Part shown: positions 21,014-32,917 of the stretch, in pieces
Numbering within the stretch: position 1 is the stretch's first letter
Layout: each line of letters opens with the position of its first letter
NCBI GenBank assembly: GCA_027922465.2
Contig: BQMF02000743.1
Location: forward strand, 78,733-142,732
Source: Turritopsis dohrnii
Lineage: Eukaryota > Cnidaria > Hydrozoa > Anthoathecata > Oceaniidae
Reading direction: 5' to 3'
Length of the DNA stretch: 64,000 bases
The notes under the pieces: model-generated
Told to the model about the DNA's origin: nothing
Databases searched by the model: none
What the model saw: the letters and a program-made list of their open reading frames with translations, nothing else
Translations under genes and position numbers: made by a program

Positions 21014-22020
21014 CCCCCATCGGGCACAAAGACGTCGTAAAGACGTCGTAAAAACGTCTTTTCAAGACGTCCCTAAGACGTCGCAAAATGGTTGCGAAGT
21101 GGGAATCTCAAAAGACGTCCCAATCACATCTTCACTGAGACGTCTCGATGACATCCCAATGACATCGTTATGACGTCGCAGGATTATGAAATTTACTCTT
21201 TCAAAAACTGTAATAGGCCATAGGCGGACCCGAACCTGGAGCCTCTGGTGTGCCAACCGAATTCGCAACCGTTATGCCAATGCTGCTTGTTGTCAAGACG
21301 TTTAAAAACATTTAAAATAAATCATTCTATACAGACTGATTGCTTTTGAAAGTTTATAATTGTTTCGAAGATCGTTATTGAATCTGCACAGAGACGTCCC
21401 AAAAACGTCGTAAAATCATCCCTCACACGACCAATAAACAGAATTCGATACGAATGTAAATTCTGTATAATCATGTTAGTGTTACTCAATTTATTTGAAA
21501 ATTTTTGTCAGGTCGCTATCTGATCATAACGGGATCCCAATTGCGACGTCTTGTTTCAGACGTCCCAACGACGTCGCAAAATGATCTCAAGTTTATAATT
21601 GTTTCGAAGGTCGTTATTTAATCCATATAAAGACGTCCCAAAAACGTCGTAAAAGGATCCAATTGCGACGTCTCGTTTCAGACGTCCCTACGACATCCCA
21701 AAATGATCTTAAGTTTATAATTGTTTCGAAGGTCGTTATTCAATCCGTATAAAGACGTCCCAAAAACGTCGTAAAAGGATTCCAATTGCGACGTCTCGTT
21801 TCAGACGTCCCTACGACGTCCCATAATGATCTTAAGTTTATAATTGTTTCGAAGGTCGTTATTCAATCCGTATAAAGACGTCCCAATAACGTCGTGAAAG
21901 GATCCCAATTGCGACGTCCCATTTCAGACGTCCCTACGACGTCGCAAAATGATCTGGAAAGCAAACGACCATTTTACGATTAAAATGAGACGTCTCAAAG
22001 ACCTCTTGTGCCCGCTGGGT
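21014..22020. mobile_element. Non-autonomous TIR element built of GACGTC repeats
   Basis: The ends form an inverted repeat around CGGGCACAA: left ACCCCCATCGGGCACAAAGA, right (complement) ACCCAGCGGGCACAAGAG. The inside is an array of GACGTC palindromes. From about 21330 to 21960 there is a tandem array of four diverged units of about 130 bp, each with an AAGTTTATAATTGTTTCGAA block, GGTCGTTATT, and GACGTCCCAAAAACGTCGT. No coding region is recognised. The remnant at 5341-6286 is a relative. Confidence 0.75.
21215..21290 (-). other. tRNA-like pol III promoter inside the GACGTC element
   Basis: The minus strand reads an A-box-like TGGCATAACGGTTG (21267-21280) and a B-box-like GGTTCGGGTCC (21226-21236) at tRNA-like spacing. 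The ends do not pair as an acceptor stem, so this is a tRNA-derived relic at best. Confidence 0.35.
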
Positions 22021-22114
22021 CCGTTTGACTCATGTACTTACGTATATTACTTTATATCTTTTCCTAACAATTTCCCACCGAAAAGAAGTAAAACCATTTT
22101 CACCAATGTAAATA

Positions 22115-22332
22115 AACATCATCCTTTTTGCAGCCATTTTTAAACAACTTCAACTTCATCTACACTACTTTACTGCTGCACTCCCATAACTATTTGATAA
22201 CTATAAAAAGAAGTACTTAAAATCAGCACACGTTTCTATCGTAGAATAAAAATAGCCTTCTTCATCTAACGAGATGAAGAAAGTCTATTTTTATTTTTAT
22301 TGTTTAAAAATGGCTGCAAAAAGGATGATGTT
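22115..22332. repeat. 32-bp perfect inverted repeat with internal hairpin
   Basis: 22115-22146 and 22301-22332 are exact reverse complements over 32 nt (core CATCATCCTTTTTGCAGCC). Between them, 22245-22293 forms a second hairpin with arms around ATAGCCTTCTTCATCT and a 4-nt loop. Possibly a small fold-back or MITE-like element. No gene seen from 22021 to 23349 apart from this and the hairpin at 22575-22621. Confidence 0.7.
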
Positions 22333-22574
22333 CGTTTGGTTTTCCTCTGAAAAAACCTATATATAAAAAAACAACAACATCTGTTCAAAAACTCACCTAA
22401 GCATGTGGTATATACCTGTTCTTTTATTAATCTAAATACAATAACAGTAAAAGTTTAACAAGAAACAGTTTCATAATAATAATACCTTCGTATGTATACA
22501 AACCTGTGTTTCTTCGTGAAAACAACTGCGATAAGAAAATCGGTTATTAACGAACTAATTTTTTGGAAATCGTC

Positions 22575-22621
22575 AACCAATCAAAATGGCGAAAAAAGAA
22601 TTTCTTTCGTTTTGATTGGTT
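22575..22621. repeat. 12-bp perfect hairpin
   Basis: AACCAATCAAAA (22575-22586) and TTTTGATTGGTT (22610-22621) are perfect complements around a 23-nt middle in which GAAAAAAG and CTTTC partly pair. Purpose unknown. Confidence 0.6.
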
Positions 22622-23349
22622 TAAAAATTTAAACGTCATACTTAGATTACGTAACATTTAAAAAAGTGTTTGTCGCTTCTATGTGGTTTTACGACGAAAA
22701 GGGAAAAAATAAGAAGGTTTTGACCGTTGAAAAAAAAGTAAATATGTCACTCTCTCAAATAAAAGTGGTATGCACAATTGCGAATTAGTATAATAAGATA
22801 GATAGATATCGCTGCTTTTTACCGCCATATTATTAGCATAAATGGTGATAGTGGGACCTAATAAAGAACCTTCTACTCAAAGTTCACCAGATACGTGGAA
22901 AAGATATTAACCGAATTGAGTGGATTAATTCAACCTCTATTGACTTTGAACAGTTGCTGACCATAGGTTTCTATCCCAGGATTTGATACTTTTTCAATGT
23001 TTGGTATCGGTATAGGGACACCGACGTTCGTTGGCAATAGTGTAAGAAATCCAAAGTTCCCAGTTGATTCGTACTTGGTTGAGAAGCATAAAATGTACAC
23101 GTAAGGATCTGGAAATTATATTATATTATCGTCCATTAAATGTTCTGATTCAAAACAGAGCATTTTTATATTAAAATATATGTAAAATGCCTGAATATAG
23201 AAGAAATATCATAGAAAGTTGCTTTAGAAGAATATTTCCATGCAATAAAATTCTATAGCGCAAAAAAACTGTTTTTGTTTCATTAACTTTTACTATTTCT
23301 TGATATTTGTGAAGTCAAAACCTTTGTGTACCAATAATTGCGATTTTGC

Positions 23350-24950
23350 CTAGAATTTGCCTGCCAGAAACAACGATTTCAATGCCGATATTGATCTAGA
23401 GGTACTAGCTCTCATTTTGACATTCACATTACAAGCACATTGATACAAGCAGTGGCAATCGTTAAAGTGTTTAATCTCAGAAATTTTCCTCATAATGATT
23501 TCTAATTTTGTGCTACTGTAAACATCTTTCCAATCTCCAGTGAAGTGGTCAAACGATTTTGTATTACATGTTTTAGCGTAATAATCAAGGTACTTTCTCC
23601 AAGAGCGACTGAGTCCAAATTGTTCTGCCATTCTCAAATATATCAAAGAACAAGGCACATCCATAAACATGAAATCGTCGACAATTTTTGTTATAGAATG
23701 GATTTCATATTCTCTTGCCAGCTGAAGTAATCCTTGACAATCATTCACATCTGAAAAACGGATATTTAGTTAAGATTATATAACGTTTTAATAGTTCGTT
23801 TTGCATTGACTTATTTCGGAGTAATATTTTAGGCCTTGCTAGTGGAGAAAGGCATACTGAAAAGCCGGCACTTTTAGCTGGAACCTGTCGATGGGACCCT
23901 TGCTGAACTGAAAATCGGGACAACTTTTTAGAGGCTATGGGATTCAAATTATTGATTATCAAAATAGACTTTACATAGAATGTTCACATCGTGTAGTTTT
24001 TTGGCGTGACAGTTATTCTTTCTTCGCACATTTGTAACGGGTTTTATTGAAAACAACTTTTTATGCATATCAGCAAGTGAAGTAAATAAAACCCTTGAAA
24101 CTTAAAACCAAATCCTAATAAAAATTCCTTTGTTTTATTATCCAGTTACAAAAATTCAACTGCTTATCAGAGAATTTATGAATATTGATTAGTTGGCAAA
24201 AAATTCTGACACACCTGAAAGTTTCTCAGAAACCAAATATACCCCAAACAGAAAATGACTGTGTTTCATCCTACTATAATTGTTCAGCATTAAAAATCGG
24301 AAATGCAAATAAAAAATGGATAATATACCTTTAACACAACACCACGCTTTACACAGTTTTATTATAACAATTCTTCAAGAATCACCTTAAGGCTCAAAGT
24401 GTGATAAGAGATGTCAGGAAAGTCAGAAAGGCTTAAATAATATATAGCCGTGGTAAATAACGCTCTTTTGTTAAGAATATATTCAAAATGAATTTCTTTT
24501 TCCATATCTTCCGTAGTTCCTCCATCTTTTAGTTGCAGTTTATCTGATATGCCCAGTTCGGTTTTATTGTACACTGTTTTTTTCCAAAAACATTTAAGAA
24601 TCACAGGCGCACATTTGAAGAATTATTAAGAATCATAAGGCTAAAACCAGTTAAAAACTGTGTATCGTAACTATGAATAAATAGATACCTGAGATCACAT
24701 GCACTCCAGGATAGATCAAATCCAACATTAACAAAATGTATTTTTTGTCTTTCCCAGGTAGATTGACTTTCATACTTTTCCCTTCTTTAAAATTTCCATT
24801 AAACATTCTTTCAAACACTGGTGATGCCAAACCAAGTATCAACGAATGAACGTGAAATTCTGTGTCCTCAACAATCAATACCGCATTACTGTTGTTCCAG
24901 GGCAACGAATATTTATTTATTTCATCACTGTTTGTTGGTGACAAAGACAT
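23350..24950 (-). CDS. BTB-BACK domain protein, two exons
   Basis: Exon 1 is 24689-24950 and exon 2 is 23350-23750; the intron is 23751-24688, with GT donor and a polypyrimidine-AG acceptor. The phases match (262 + 401 nt), giving 220 residues. Exon 1 has a BTB/POZ fold: a NNSNAVLIVEDTEFHVHSL start, then LASPVFERMFNGNFKEG and LPGKDKKYILLMLDLIYP. Exon 2 gives the end of BTB and a BACK-like helical region (LLQLAREYEIHSITKIVDDF; AEQFGLSRSWRKYLDYYA). Such proteins usually act as dimerising adaptors for cullin-3 ubiquitin ligases or as scaffolds. No Kelch or MATH part is seen, so this may be a short form or a member of an expanded family. It is the best candidate for an intact host gene in the window. 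A separate minus-strand frame inside the intron (24362-24604) is unexplained. Confidence 0.75.
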
Positions 24951-26265
24951 TTTTATTATTATGTTTAACTATGAATAAATGAATAAATGAAACAGAAATC
25001 TTCAATAATTTTATGGCACTCGAACATATATTTTAAACTTTTATACCAACCTGTTTTTTCTCCTGAAACAAGCTTAGGTCTACTTTTTGTCAATGTGTTG
25101 TCAAATTTGACATCTTTGAAAACTGTTCTCGGAATTTGTTTATGTTCAGCGTAAACACAAAAAGGAGATTGGTGGAATGTCACATGATTGTCACTACAAA
25201 GTTTTACCACGGTTTCCTCCGAGAACATCGAAACACAAATCGGAGGTCTTCTAGTTTCAAATATGGCATGTTAAGTTGGTTCACTTTCTGATTTAACATG
25301 ATAGTTCCTTGAAAGATTAAGGCAAAAATTAAAGGAAGGTCGTAGTAACAGTCTGGAAATTAAATATATGTGAAGTTTATTAATCGTTGGTGTGTATTCC
25401 AAAACACTGTTCTTCAGATTTTTATCAAATTTAAAAGCATGCAGAAAATATCAGAAATCCTTAGTCCACAAGAAAAGAAGAGAGATGGTAACTTTGAGCT
25501 CCCCAGATACACACTTTCAGGTTTATATAGCAAATTGATAAAAGATGCATGTTATGTAAACTATTGATATTGATTATTTACATATTGATATTTTATCACA
25601 ATCTTGTTATTTGAATAAACTTCAGACATTACTTTGAAAGTAAATATGCAAATGCTTCGTTAATAAGTGATTCTCAAAAGAATAATTTAAAGCATTCTGT
25701 TTTTCAGAAGCCACTTTCATACCTACGCGATGTAAGGCACATTACGAAGGCACAATTGCTTAAAATCGTCATTACTTCTGTGTTAATTTTTTTTTTGTCC
25801 CGCATCACCAAACTCATTTCAGCACCTCACTGCTGATAAAGAAATAAGAAATAGATATCTGAGATCTCGTGCACTACAGGATAACATTTTTATTGTTTAC
25901 CTTTGTATTAACAGATAGCTCTACAAACATGATATCATAGAAATCTCAACTAAAACGTCACTTTTTTTTATAAGAAACCAGATTATAGGAAACCTACATG
26001 TAGAATCTCAAAAAATTAAGAAACTTTTACAATTACATTGTTATGACTATTTTTTAAATAAGAAACTTTTTTCCATATTTCCTGAAACAGTTTCAGAAGA
26101 AAGGATAGATCTTGCAGCCGAAAGAGACTATGAGCATCTACTTGTAAGTATAAATGTTACTGTATGTTATGATGAATGGCGCGTTGGTACTATCACGTGG
26201 TACAACGTCAAATTGGACGAGGGCCGTGTCTTATATGCAGATAACTCGAAAGATTGCTTAAATTT
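24951..26265. other. No recognised gene upstream of the BTB gene
   Basis: A minus-strand frame at 24965-25228 could be an upstream exon but has no recognisable domain. The rest is AT-rich without support for genes. Confidence 0.45.
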
Positions 26266-26645
26266 AGGGACTGCTTATATGGAAGCCTAGTCAGCTGTTT
26301 TCGGCGCTAGCCCTTTAGTCGGCTGAAATTTTTTTCTGTTTATTTGAAGCGGGATGGCCCTGCAAACGGCCTCTTTTTCATGCAAATCATGCAGAAAAAT
26401 TTAAGCGTCAGAAAGAAAGATTAGCGAATTTTAAACCAATGAAAATCTGTGTATTTGTAACGAGGCTAGCCCGTTTGCCGGGCTGGCTCACCTGTGACTA
26501 TTTACATGGGATTTTTTTCAGGCCACTTGCCCTCCTGTCCATATAAACAAAATTGTTAGTTCATTTTAAATTACCATGAAGGCGAGAACTCGGCTAAAGG
26601 GCTAGCCCTGCAAGCAGTCGGCTTGGCTTCCATATAAACAGCCCT
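26266..26645. mobile_element. MITE-like element with 22-bp terminal inverted repeats
   Basis: Left end AGGGACTGCTTATATGGAAGCC; right end, complemented, AGGGCTGTTTATATGGAAGCC. The inside has repeated GGCTAGCCC palindromes. There is no coding capacity. The target duplication is not clear. Confidence 0.7.
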
Positions 26646-26865
26646 TTATACACTTTCAATGGAGTAGATGTGATTTAAGTGGAGTAGACGTGATAGATTA
26701 ATAATGTATTTAATTTTATGACTATAGTTTGTATTTATTACATTTTGTGTTGTGTTGTGTTGAAAAAATTGAAAATTTGGAACGAAATACGCTGTCTTTT
26801 ATTTTAGCAAGCTACGGTCGCAGCTACCGAGCTTATGGCGACGATTTTTCCTAAATACCTCCCAG

Positions 26866-27680
26866 TATGCAGATAACACCGCTCTAATCTTCGACTCTCG
26901 AATTGATTGTGAAACCGAAATACCTCTTCGCATGAATCACTTTGCACGCTATGGAATGGAAGTTGATGCTGGACCAATCGAACCAAGGGATATATCCAAG
27001 TCTGTTGTGCTGTTCTGCTCAAAACCACCATCTATGTATAACGACCCAACCACCTTTGATGACACAAACCTCTCAGACATTACTATTGGGAAAAGGTATG
27101 TCCCCATTTGTATCCGACTTCACTTATCTGGGCGGCGTCATTAGTCGCGATTTGACTGATGAAATGGACGTCAACAGGAGAATCCAAAAAGCCGGAAATG
27201 CATTTAGTATAACGAGAAAGTGCCTTTTCTCATCGCCAGTTGGCACGTTAAAAGTTAAAGTCAACGTCTACCGAACGTTTATGCTACCAATCTTGCTTTA
27301 TGGTGTTGAATGTTGGAGCCTCACAGAAAATCTCCTGAATCGCTTACGGAGCTTCCATCACCGTTGCATCAGGTCTATTTGTCATGTGACCCTTAGATTA
27401 CAAACTGTTGATCTACTTGATACGCTGTCGCTCGAATCTAATTGATACTTACATTTGTCAAAAAAAGCTGCGTTGGGCTGGTCACGTCATACGTATGCCG
27501 AGGTCGGAACTACCACGCAAAATGTTGGGTGCAATCAAAAAGACCACAAAGGGTACCAAAATACACATATGGTCGCTCTTTGATGAAATGACTTAAAAAA
27601 GTGAACATTGATCCTGAAAGATGGCATTTGTTGGCTATGGACAGAGTTTCTTGGAGAAACCATATTTATGCAATGAAAAT
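26866..27680 (+). pseudogene. Non-LTR retrotransposon RT C-terminal fragment
   Basis: The frame begins at a YADNTALIF box (RT motif C with D to N). After a frameshift near 27110 it continues with FTYLGGVISRD, LLYGVECWSLTE, FHHRCIRSICHVT, and then, shifted again near 27445, LRWAGHVIRMP and LPRKMLGAIK. This order is typical of the RT thumb and C-terminal region of many animal non-LTR elements. It has at least two frameshifts, and both ends are truncated. It differs from the element at 17238-20190. Confidence 0.8.
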
Positions 27681-28679
27681 CTAATATTTTATAGTATATT
27701 CCTAATTAATTTACTCCTTGTACATTTTAAATTTAGCTTTTGATAGTTTTTGGTAATTTTTGCGCAGTGGTTCTTATACTGCAGGTGTGAGGCCTATTCT
27801 CCTTAGGAGAAGGCTTATTATTCTCTCTCTCCCTCTCTAATGGCTATAAATTAAGAAGTGTTTAGAACTATCATTAATTTGTATACATTTTGAACAAAGA
27901 AAATAAGAAACCGAATAATATTAACAATAACAGTAATAATGTTTTATTTCAGGGTATATCCATATTTTGCAATGGTTCTTCATCCCGTGCCGTATAAAAG
28001 GAATATATTAAAAGTATATACACGTATATTCTGAAGTGCACATGTTATTCATGATGTTAAATCGGCCATGTTGCTTTCTCCGCACTCAATATCTATTTTT
28101 ATGGTACCAATACTATATATAAAAACACGAAAGGCGAGCAGATATAACATCTCTGGAAAACTCGAAAGAAAAAGTAGAAATAAACGAAAGTGGAAAACAA
28201 GAATTGCAATTCCTTCTCTTTCAGATTGACTCTAACGTTGCTCTTTTATTGTCAGTGTACGGCTGGTGAAAGTTTGATGTTGAAAGAGGACGCCAGCTAC
28301 ACCTACTGGGAATGCATCTGTGGTTTTGTCAGTAGAGATTGATTGATTGAAGTATTCTACACTGCATCTTGTCAGTGACGGTTTTACAGTCTCAAACGAT
28401 CGGTTTTGTTAAGTAGTTTCACTAGCTATCTTTTTTATTACGTTTCTCAATGGTAAGGTGATGTCCGTAAGATTGGGAATAAACTTTGGGCAATATGTCA
28501 CCATGCCGAGAAAAGATATTATTTCACTGATGTTTGTTGAGGATTTAGTCTGAAGACACGTTATCGAGAAATCTTTCATATGCTATGCACACATCAACAG
28601 AAAGCAGGATACCGGAATGTTTAGGTACCATAAAGAACGAGCTGATTCATTGTGTTTTATCAACAAGTTCAATGACACG
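27681..28679. other. No gene recognised; pyrimidine microsatellite
   Basis: A CT-rich microsatellite lies near 27815-27838. The TATATAA and GAGCAGATATAACA blocks at about 28115-28150 resemble 29960-29999, so a small promoter-like repeat may be shared. Confidence 0.4.
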
Positions 28680-29177
28680 CTAAAAAAGAAGTTTGTGTAT
28701 TTTTTGACTTCATCAATAATTAATATGGGCACACAGCGAGCCCTCTGTGCTGTGGGTGGTACATCAAAGTTCACATGGATTTTGTTAGCTGTATCTTTGA
28801 GGTTCTCAAAGCAATCTATGTACAAGAAGGATTTGTGTTGTACCTGTGTTATCCTCAGTATGAGATGTTGTGTGTACAGCGGAAGATGTCGGTTAAAGAA
28901 TTGCTGGCGATTGTTGGTACGGTTGATTCTGCTATAAAGAGAGAAGAAGCCGTTTGTTCTTTCCCATTGCCTTTTGTGATTTCATAGAAGTCACCAACAA
29001 TTCTCAGATGATCTAACGTTAAAGCTGAAGACCATATTTTGCAGAGGCTTTGATGTAAATGTCTGGAATACTGTTCGCTAATGTCTCATTGACAATGTTA
29101 ACGGTACCTCCACTTTTGATAACAGCATTTTGAACAACTGTATTATTTATGGTTACTGGATAGATGTTGTCCTGAAA
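28680..29177 (-). pseudogene. Decayed minus-strand coding block, unknown
   Basis: Stretches of minus-strand translation look protein-like in shifting frames: near 29029-29177 (ITINNTVVQNAVI-like beta-rich sequence), near 28870-29010 (LDHLRIVGDFYEITKGNGKE), and near 28690-28850 (SFLYIDCFENLKDTANKI, FDVPPTAQRARCVPILIIDE). Several stops and frame changes separate them. I do not recognise the family. Confidence 0.3.
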
Positions 29178-29649
29178 AGTTTTCGGTTGGATGGCAAATT
29201 TGTGTTCATTTGTGGCACTTTGTGTTTATGTGAGGCAGTTTAATCAACATTCATGTATTTTACAGCATCTAATGATTGTCACTTCGTGGTTATCCGGGTA
29301 GGTTAGAGATTTGCAGCAGTTATGTGGTCGTCTTGGCTGGATTGAACATTTGTGAACTGTTGGACTGCCTCATCTGCATCTGCGCTAGAATTTACAGTTG
29401 ACATTCTGTAACAGTTTTCTCGACAATTTGCAGCTTGAGCAGTTTTAGAAATTTCCAGGAGTCACCGAATGATCAGCTACTGCAAACTTGAAAGAGTCAC
29501 TTAATATTTTTTATCGATGCTTCTCAGTCACCTGCTCAAAAACCATAAAAACTGGTGAACGAATTCTGCCATCTTAGACCCGTACTGCGTAGGTCACAAA
29601 ATACATTACAATTCTTGACACCAGCAATATCCAGCCCTGAAATTTTTAG

Positions 29650-29881
29650 AAGCCTAGTTAAGACCTGACGATTACGACGATTATGACGATTAAAATAAAA
29701 ATAGATTGTCTTAATCGCCAATCGCCAGGTGTAAACACTCTCAAGAACTTCTAAACACTTGATATTTTGTCGTTGTAAACGCCAGGCCAATTACGACGAT
29801 TACAAAACTGTTCACATTAGACGATTATGACAGTTACAATAAATTTTAATCGTCGTAATCTTCAGTTCTGAACCAGGCCTT
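29650..29881. mobile_element. MITE-like element of about 230 bp
   Basis: The ends pair as imperfect inverted repeats of about 33 bp: left AAGCCTAGTTAAGACCTGA, right (complement) AGGCCTGGTTCAGAACTGA, both followed by a shared ATTACGACGATT. Internal ACGATTA/TAATCGT motifs repeat. There is no coding capacity. Confidence 0.7.
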
Positions 29882-30092
29882 AATGTTATATGAAGATCTA
29901 CACGAAGCTTAATTCGCTATACTGCCTTTTCCATGCTATATATATTTCTACTGTATCGAAACTGGTATACTTATACAAACGGTGAGCAGATATAACAACA
30001 CTTTCTGATTATAAGAAAAAGAAAAATTCTGGATTTCTTGAGTGTTCAAACTTCAAATTTCCAAAGGATAACAAAGATATCATTATTATCAA

Positions 30093-30488
30093 ATGTACTG
30101 GAAACCAAGGGAAACCGACAGAATTGTTTGCCTTTGCGAAGCTGGAAGTGAGTTTGATCGATTCTCTATGAAGACTGCCGATGAAATTGGGGAAATCGCT
30201 AAGTATTTGGCAAAGGAAATTTCCCGAGCTGGACGCAAATGTTTCAATGTATTGTCCAATGGCTTCAAAAAAAAAAGTTATTCAAAACTCATGAACGATT
30301 GTTACATTGAGCCAGTTGAAGATCAAGGGGCCTTATTCAATTTTCTCATGACATTGCCTACGGTGAAGAGAAGACCTTCGTTACCATCAAGAAGAAGGAA
30401 GAAAATGACTACAGCAGGAAATGTCGCAGAGAATCGAAATAACAGAGAATTATTTGCAGGAAGGAAAAAGAAGAAAGCACATAATTAA
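30093..30488 (+). CDS. Hypothetical protein, lysine/arginine-rich C-terminus
   Basis: 131 residues from ATG, with a plausible helix (DEIGEIAKYLAKEISRAGRK) and a strongly basic tail ending in GRKKKK. It resembles no family known to me. It could be the terminal exon of a larger gene or chance. A TATA-like stretch and the GAGCAGATATAACA block lie 90-130 nt upstream. Confidence 0.25.
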   Translation: MYWKPRETDRIVCLCEAGSEFDRFSMKTADEIGEIAKYLAKEISRAGRKCFNVLSNGFKKKSYSKLMNDCYIEPVEDQGALFNFLMTLPTVKRRPSLPSRRRKKMTTAGNVAENRNNRELFAGRKKKKAHN

Positions 30489-30544
30489 GCATATATTTGT
30501 AATAGATCAATTTTCATAGAATAACACAAAATAAACAAATAAAT

Positions 30545-30680
30545 AAATATTTTGACTCCTTCAGACCAAAACTTTGCAAAGTCAGTCTTTTTTGTTATCT
30601 ATTTACATTTTCCCAGTGAAAAAAAAAAATTCTCGCGTTTTTTTCAATTGTCATTTTCGAAGGAATTAATTTTTGCGAAA
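30545..30680 (+). repeat. Dispersed repeat, copy B
   Basis: Partner of 5047-5180. Its left extension (30514-30544) also matches the left flank of the Penelope-like element, so this copy represents the unfilled site. Confidence 0.8.
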
Positions 30681-30828
30681 AAGTTAAAAAATATAAAAAC
30701 GTAAAAATTTGTTGCCTTGTGTTTGCAAGAACCTTTGTCATAAGAAAAGAAAGAACTAAGTTACGTCGGCTTCTATCTGGCACAAAAATGCGTTTTTAAA
30801 GAATAAACGAAAATAGATCTGTTCCTGA

Positions 30829-30947
30829 AAACATTGGCGCGTTTTTTAGAAATAGCCGTGTTTTTAAGAAAACGGACGTGTTTTGAAGAACATGGACGTG
30901 TTTATAAGAAAATAGATGTGTTTTTAAGAAAATTGACGCGTTTTTAA
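30829..30947 (+). repeat. Minisatellite, left part
   Basis: Degenerate units of about 20-22 bp around GACGTGTTTTTAAGAAAATG. The array is interrupted by a Kolobok-type element at a TTAA within one unit and resumes at 36073. Confidence 0.85.
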
Positions 30948-32694
30948 AGGGATTCCGAGGTGCCAGAACAAGTTTAACTTATATTATAGATAATTCAATA
31001 AAAGTTAATTTTCCACTATCTTTTTTTATCAAAGATAACTTATTCGTGTATATAAAGCAAAAATTTATTGAAGCGATCACGTTTTGTGTTTACTACTTCC
31101 ATTCAATAAATCAAACACAAAGTTCAGAGTAGATACCAGACTTCTTTTTCATCTTGACGTCACAGTGGGGCTTCATAAAAGAACATCTTCAAAACACTAG
31201 TTATTCTCAAAAAGAAAATACATTTTTTCATCCTTCGCTTTTTGGATTTCTGCGTAAGCAAGAAATACTTTACGATCGTCCGTGTTTTTCTGTTTTCATC
31301 TTACTGTCCAAACCTACGCATTTTTGTTTCTTAAATTTCATTGGTTCATAAAAAAGCCGTCTCAATCGTGATTGGTGCATAATGCCCGATTTCTACGAAA
31401 GGGTGCTAATATAGCCACCTTAACTTCAATAGCGACAGTTTATTGGCTGATTTTCGCCATGCCATGTGATCGTCCACAAAACGTTTTAAAAATGGCAGCG
31501 AAAGAACGTGTGTAGTTTGCTAAAAGTTTCTTTGATGGAAATATGGCTTTAAAAGAAGTTAATACAGCTTATAATTTTATGTAAAGAATTGCATTACTGT
31601 TGGGAACTTATCATGTTCACAAAATTAAATTACAGTGTGGTTATTCTGTTTTTTGAAAGAAGTTTTCTTGAAGTTTAAAATATGAAAACAGTGCCAATAC
31701 ATGGTGTGTGGAAGAAAAGGTATTTCTTGTTTTATTTTTGCTCCAAGCCTTTTTAAATATGAAAGACCTTCGTGTATTTTGTATGTGTATGCATGTTTGA
31801 AGTCAATTTTTAGAAGCTTTTGGATTTTTAAAGCTCAGCTTAGCTTCCTTTCAGCTCCTCCCCAACATCACCAACATATGCACTTTATACAGCTATTTAT
31901 ACTATTATTTAGTAGCAATTTTTGGATGTATTCTGGCTATATCAGCTTATCTCTTTTCTCCCTACGTATGTTGTATTTTTTTTAACTTTTAGATTAGATA
32001 TGAGCTTTAATTTCTAAGTAATTATTATTGTGATATTTATATTTTTCATTCTGAGGAGATCAATATAGAAACTTTATATATTAGTTTGTGCTGCCCAAAG
32101 GATATGTTGGTTACCGCCAGTATACACAATCTTTTTTATAGGATTCGTTATATTTAATGTGGTTAAATTAAAGTTTCGTATTGTGTCGATGCACTTTTTT
32201 GGAGTACGTGGGTGGCAAATATCCAGTAACAATCATTCAGGTTATTCGTACAAAAAAACAGATCTTCATAAATGATCTCCGCGATAGCATAAAGAAAAGC
32301 CCCTTTTTTATGTTATGGTAGGCTGACTTTCTTGACGAACATTGTCAGTCGTATCAATATTTTTGTTTATTTAATGCTGATGCTTCTCGAGCTGAATGAT
32401 GTGACTGTCTTAGTTTTGCAGGACTAGTGTGCTAGTGTTGCATTTTTGTGGCATTTTCAGCAGCAAAGCTTGCAGAAATCCTTCTGCCCGGTAGGGCATC
32501 TTGTTTTGTTTTTTTTTTGAAAATGTTTGTTTTGAAACCTATCAATTTGAACGTTGCTAGAAGAAACAAGAATATTGTGAAAACATGTAGCAAATATAAA
32601 AGTATCAATTTTGAAACTATAACTTTATGTAGGAAACTAACAGGTTAAAACCGTAGACAAAACTATGACATTTATAGACTATAGATACGGGTTA

Positions 32695-32858
32695 CTTTAT
32701 CGGGGAAAGTTTACGTCGGGAGAAATTTTTCGTCGGGGAAAATTTCGTCATTTTGCAAAAGTTTACTAATACTTTCGTATAAATTTCACTTTTTCAGAAT
32801 TTTCGTCACAAAGCAAAAATTTCGTCACTTTTCCCCGACGAAATTATCCCCGATAAGG
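32695..32858. mobile_element. 164-bp MITE with TA target duplication
   Basis: Terminal inverted repeats CTTTATCGGGGAAAGTTTACG and (complement) CCTTATCGGGGATAATTTCG, each followed by TCGGG. TA flanks both sides (32693-32694, 32859-32860), as in Tc1/mariner-type MITEs. It is nested in the Kolobok element just beyond the transposase stop. Confidence 0.8.
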
Positions 32859-32917
32859 TACGTCAATGTCAAAGCAATCTCATATGTATTTACAAAAGTC
32901 TTGACATCTCAATGTCT

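Noticed and set aside
21215..21290. Functional tRNA gene
   Set aside because: Boxes A and B fit but the acceptor arms do not pair; kept only as a tRNA-like relic.
26804..27031. Minus-strand 75-residue frame
   Set aside because: Opposite an RT fragment with clear coding signature on the plus strand.
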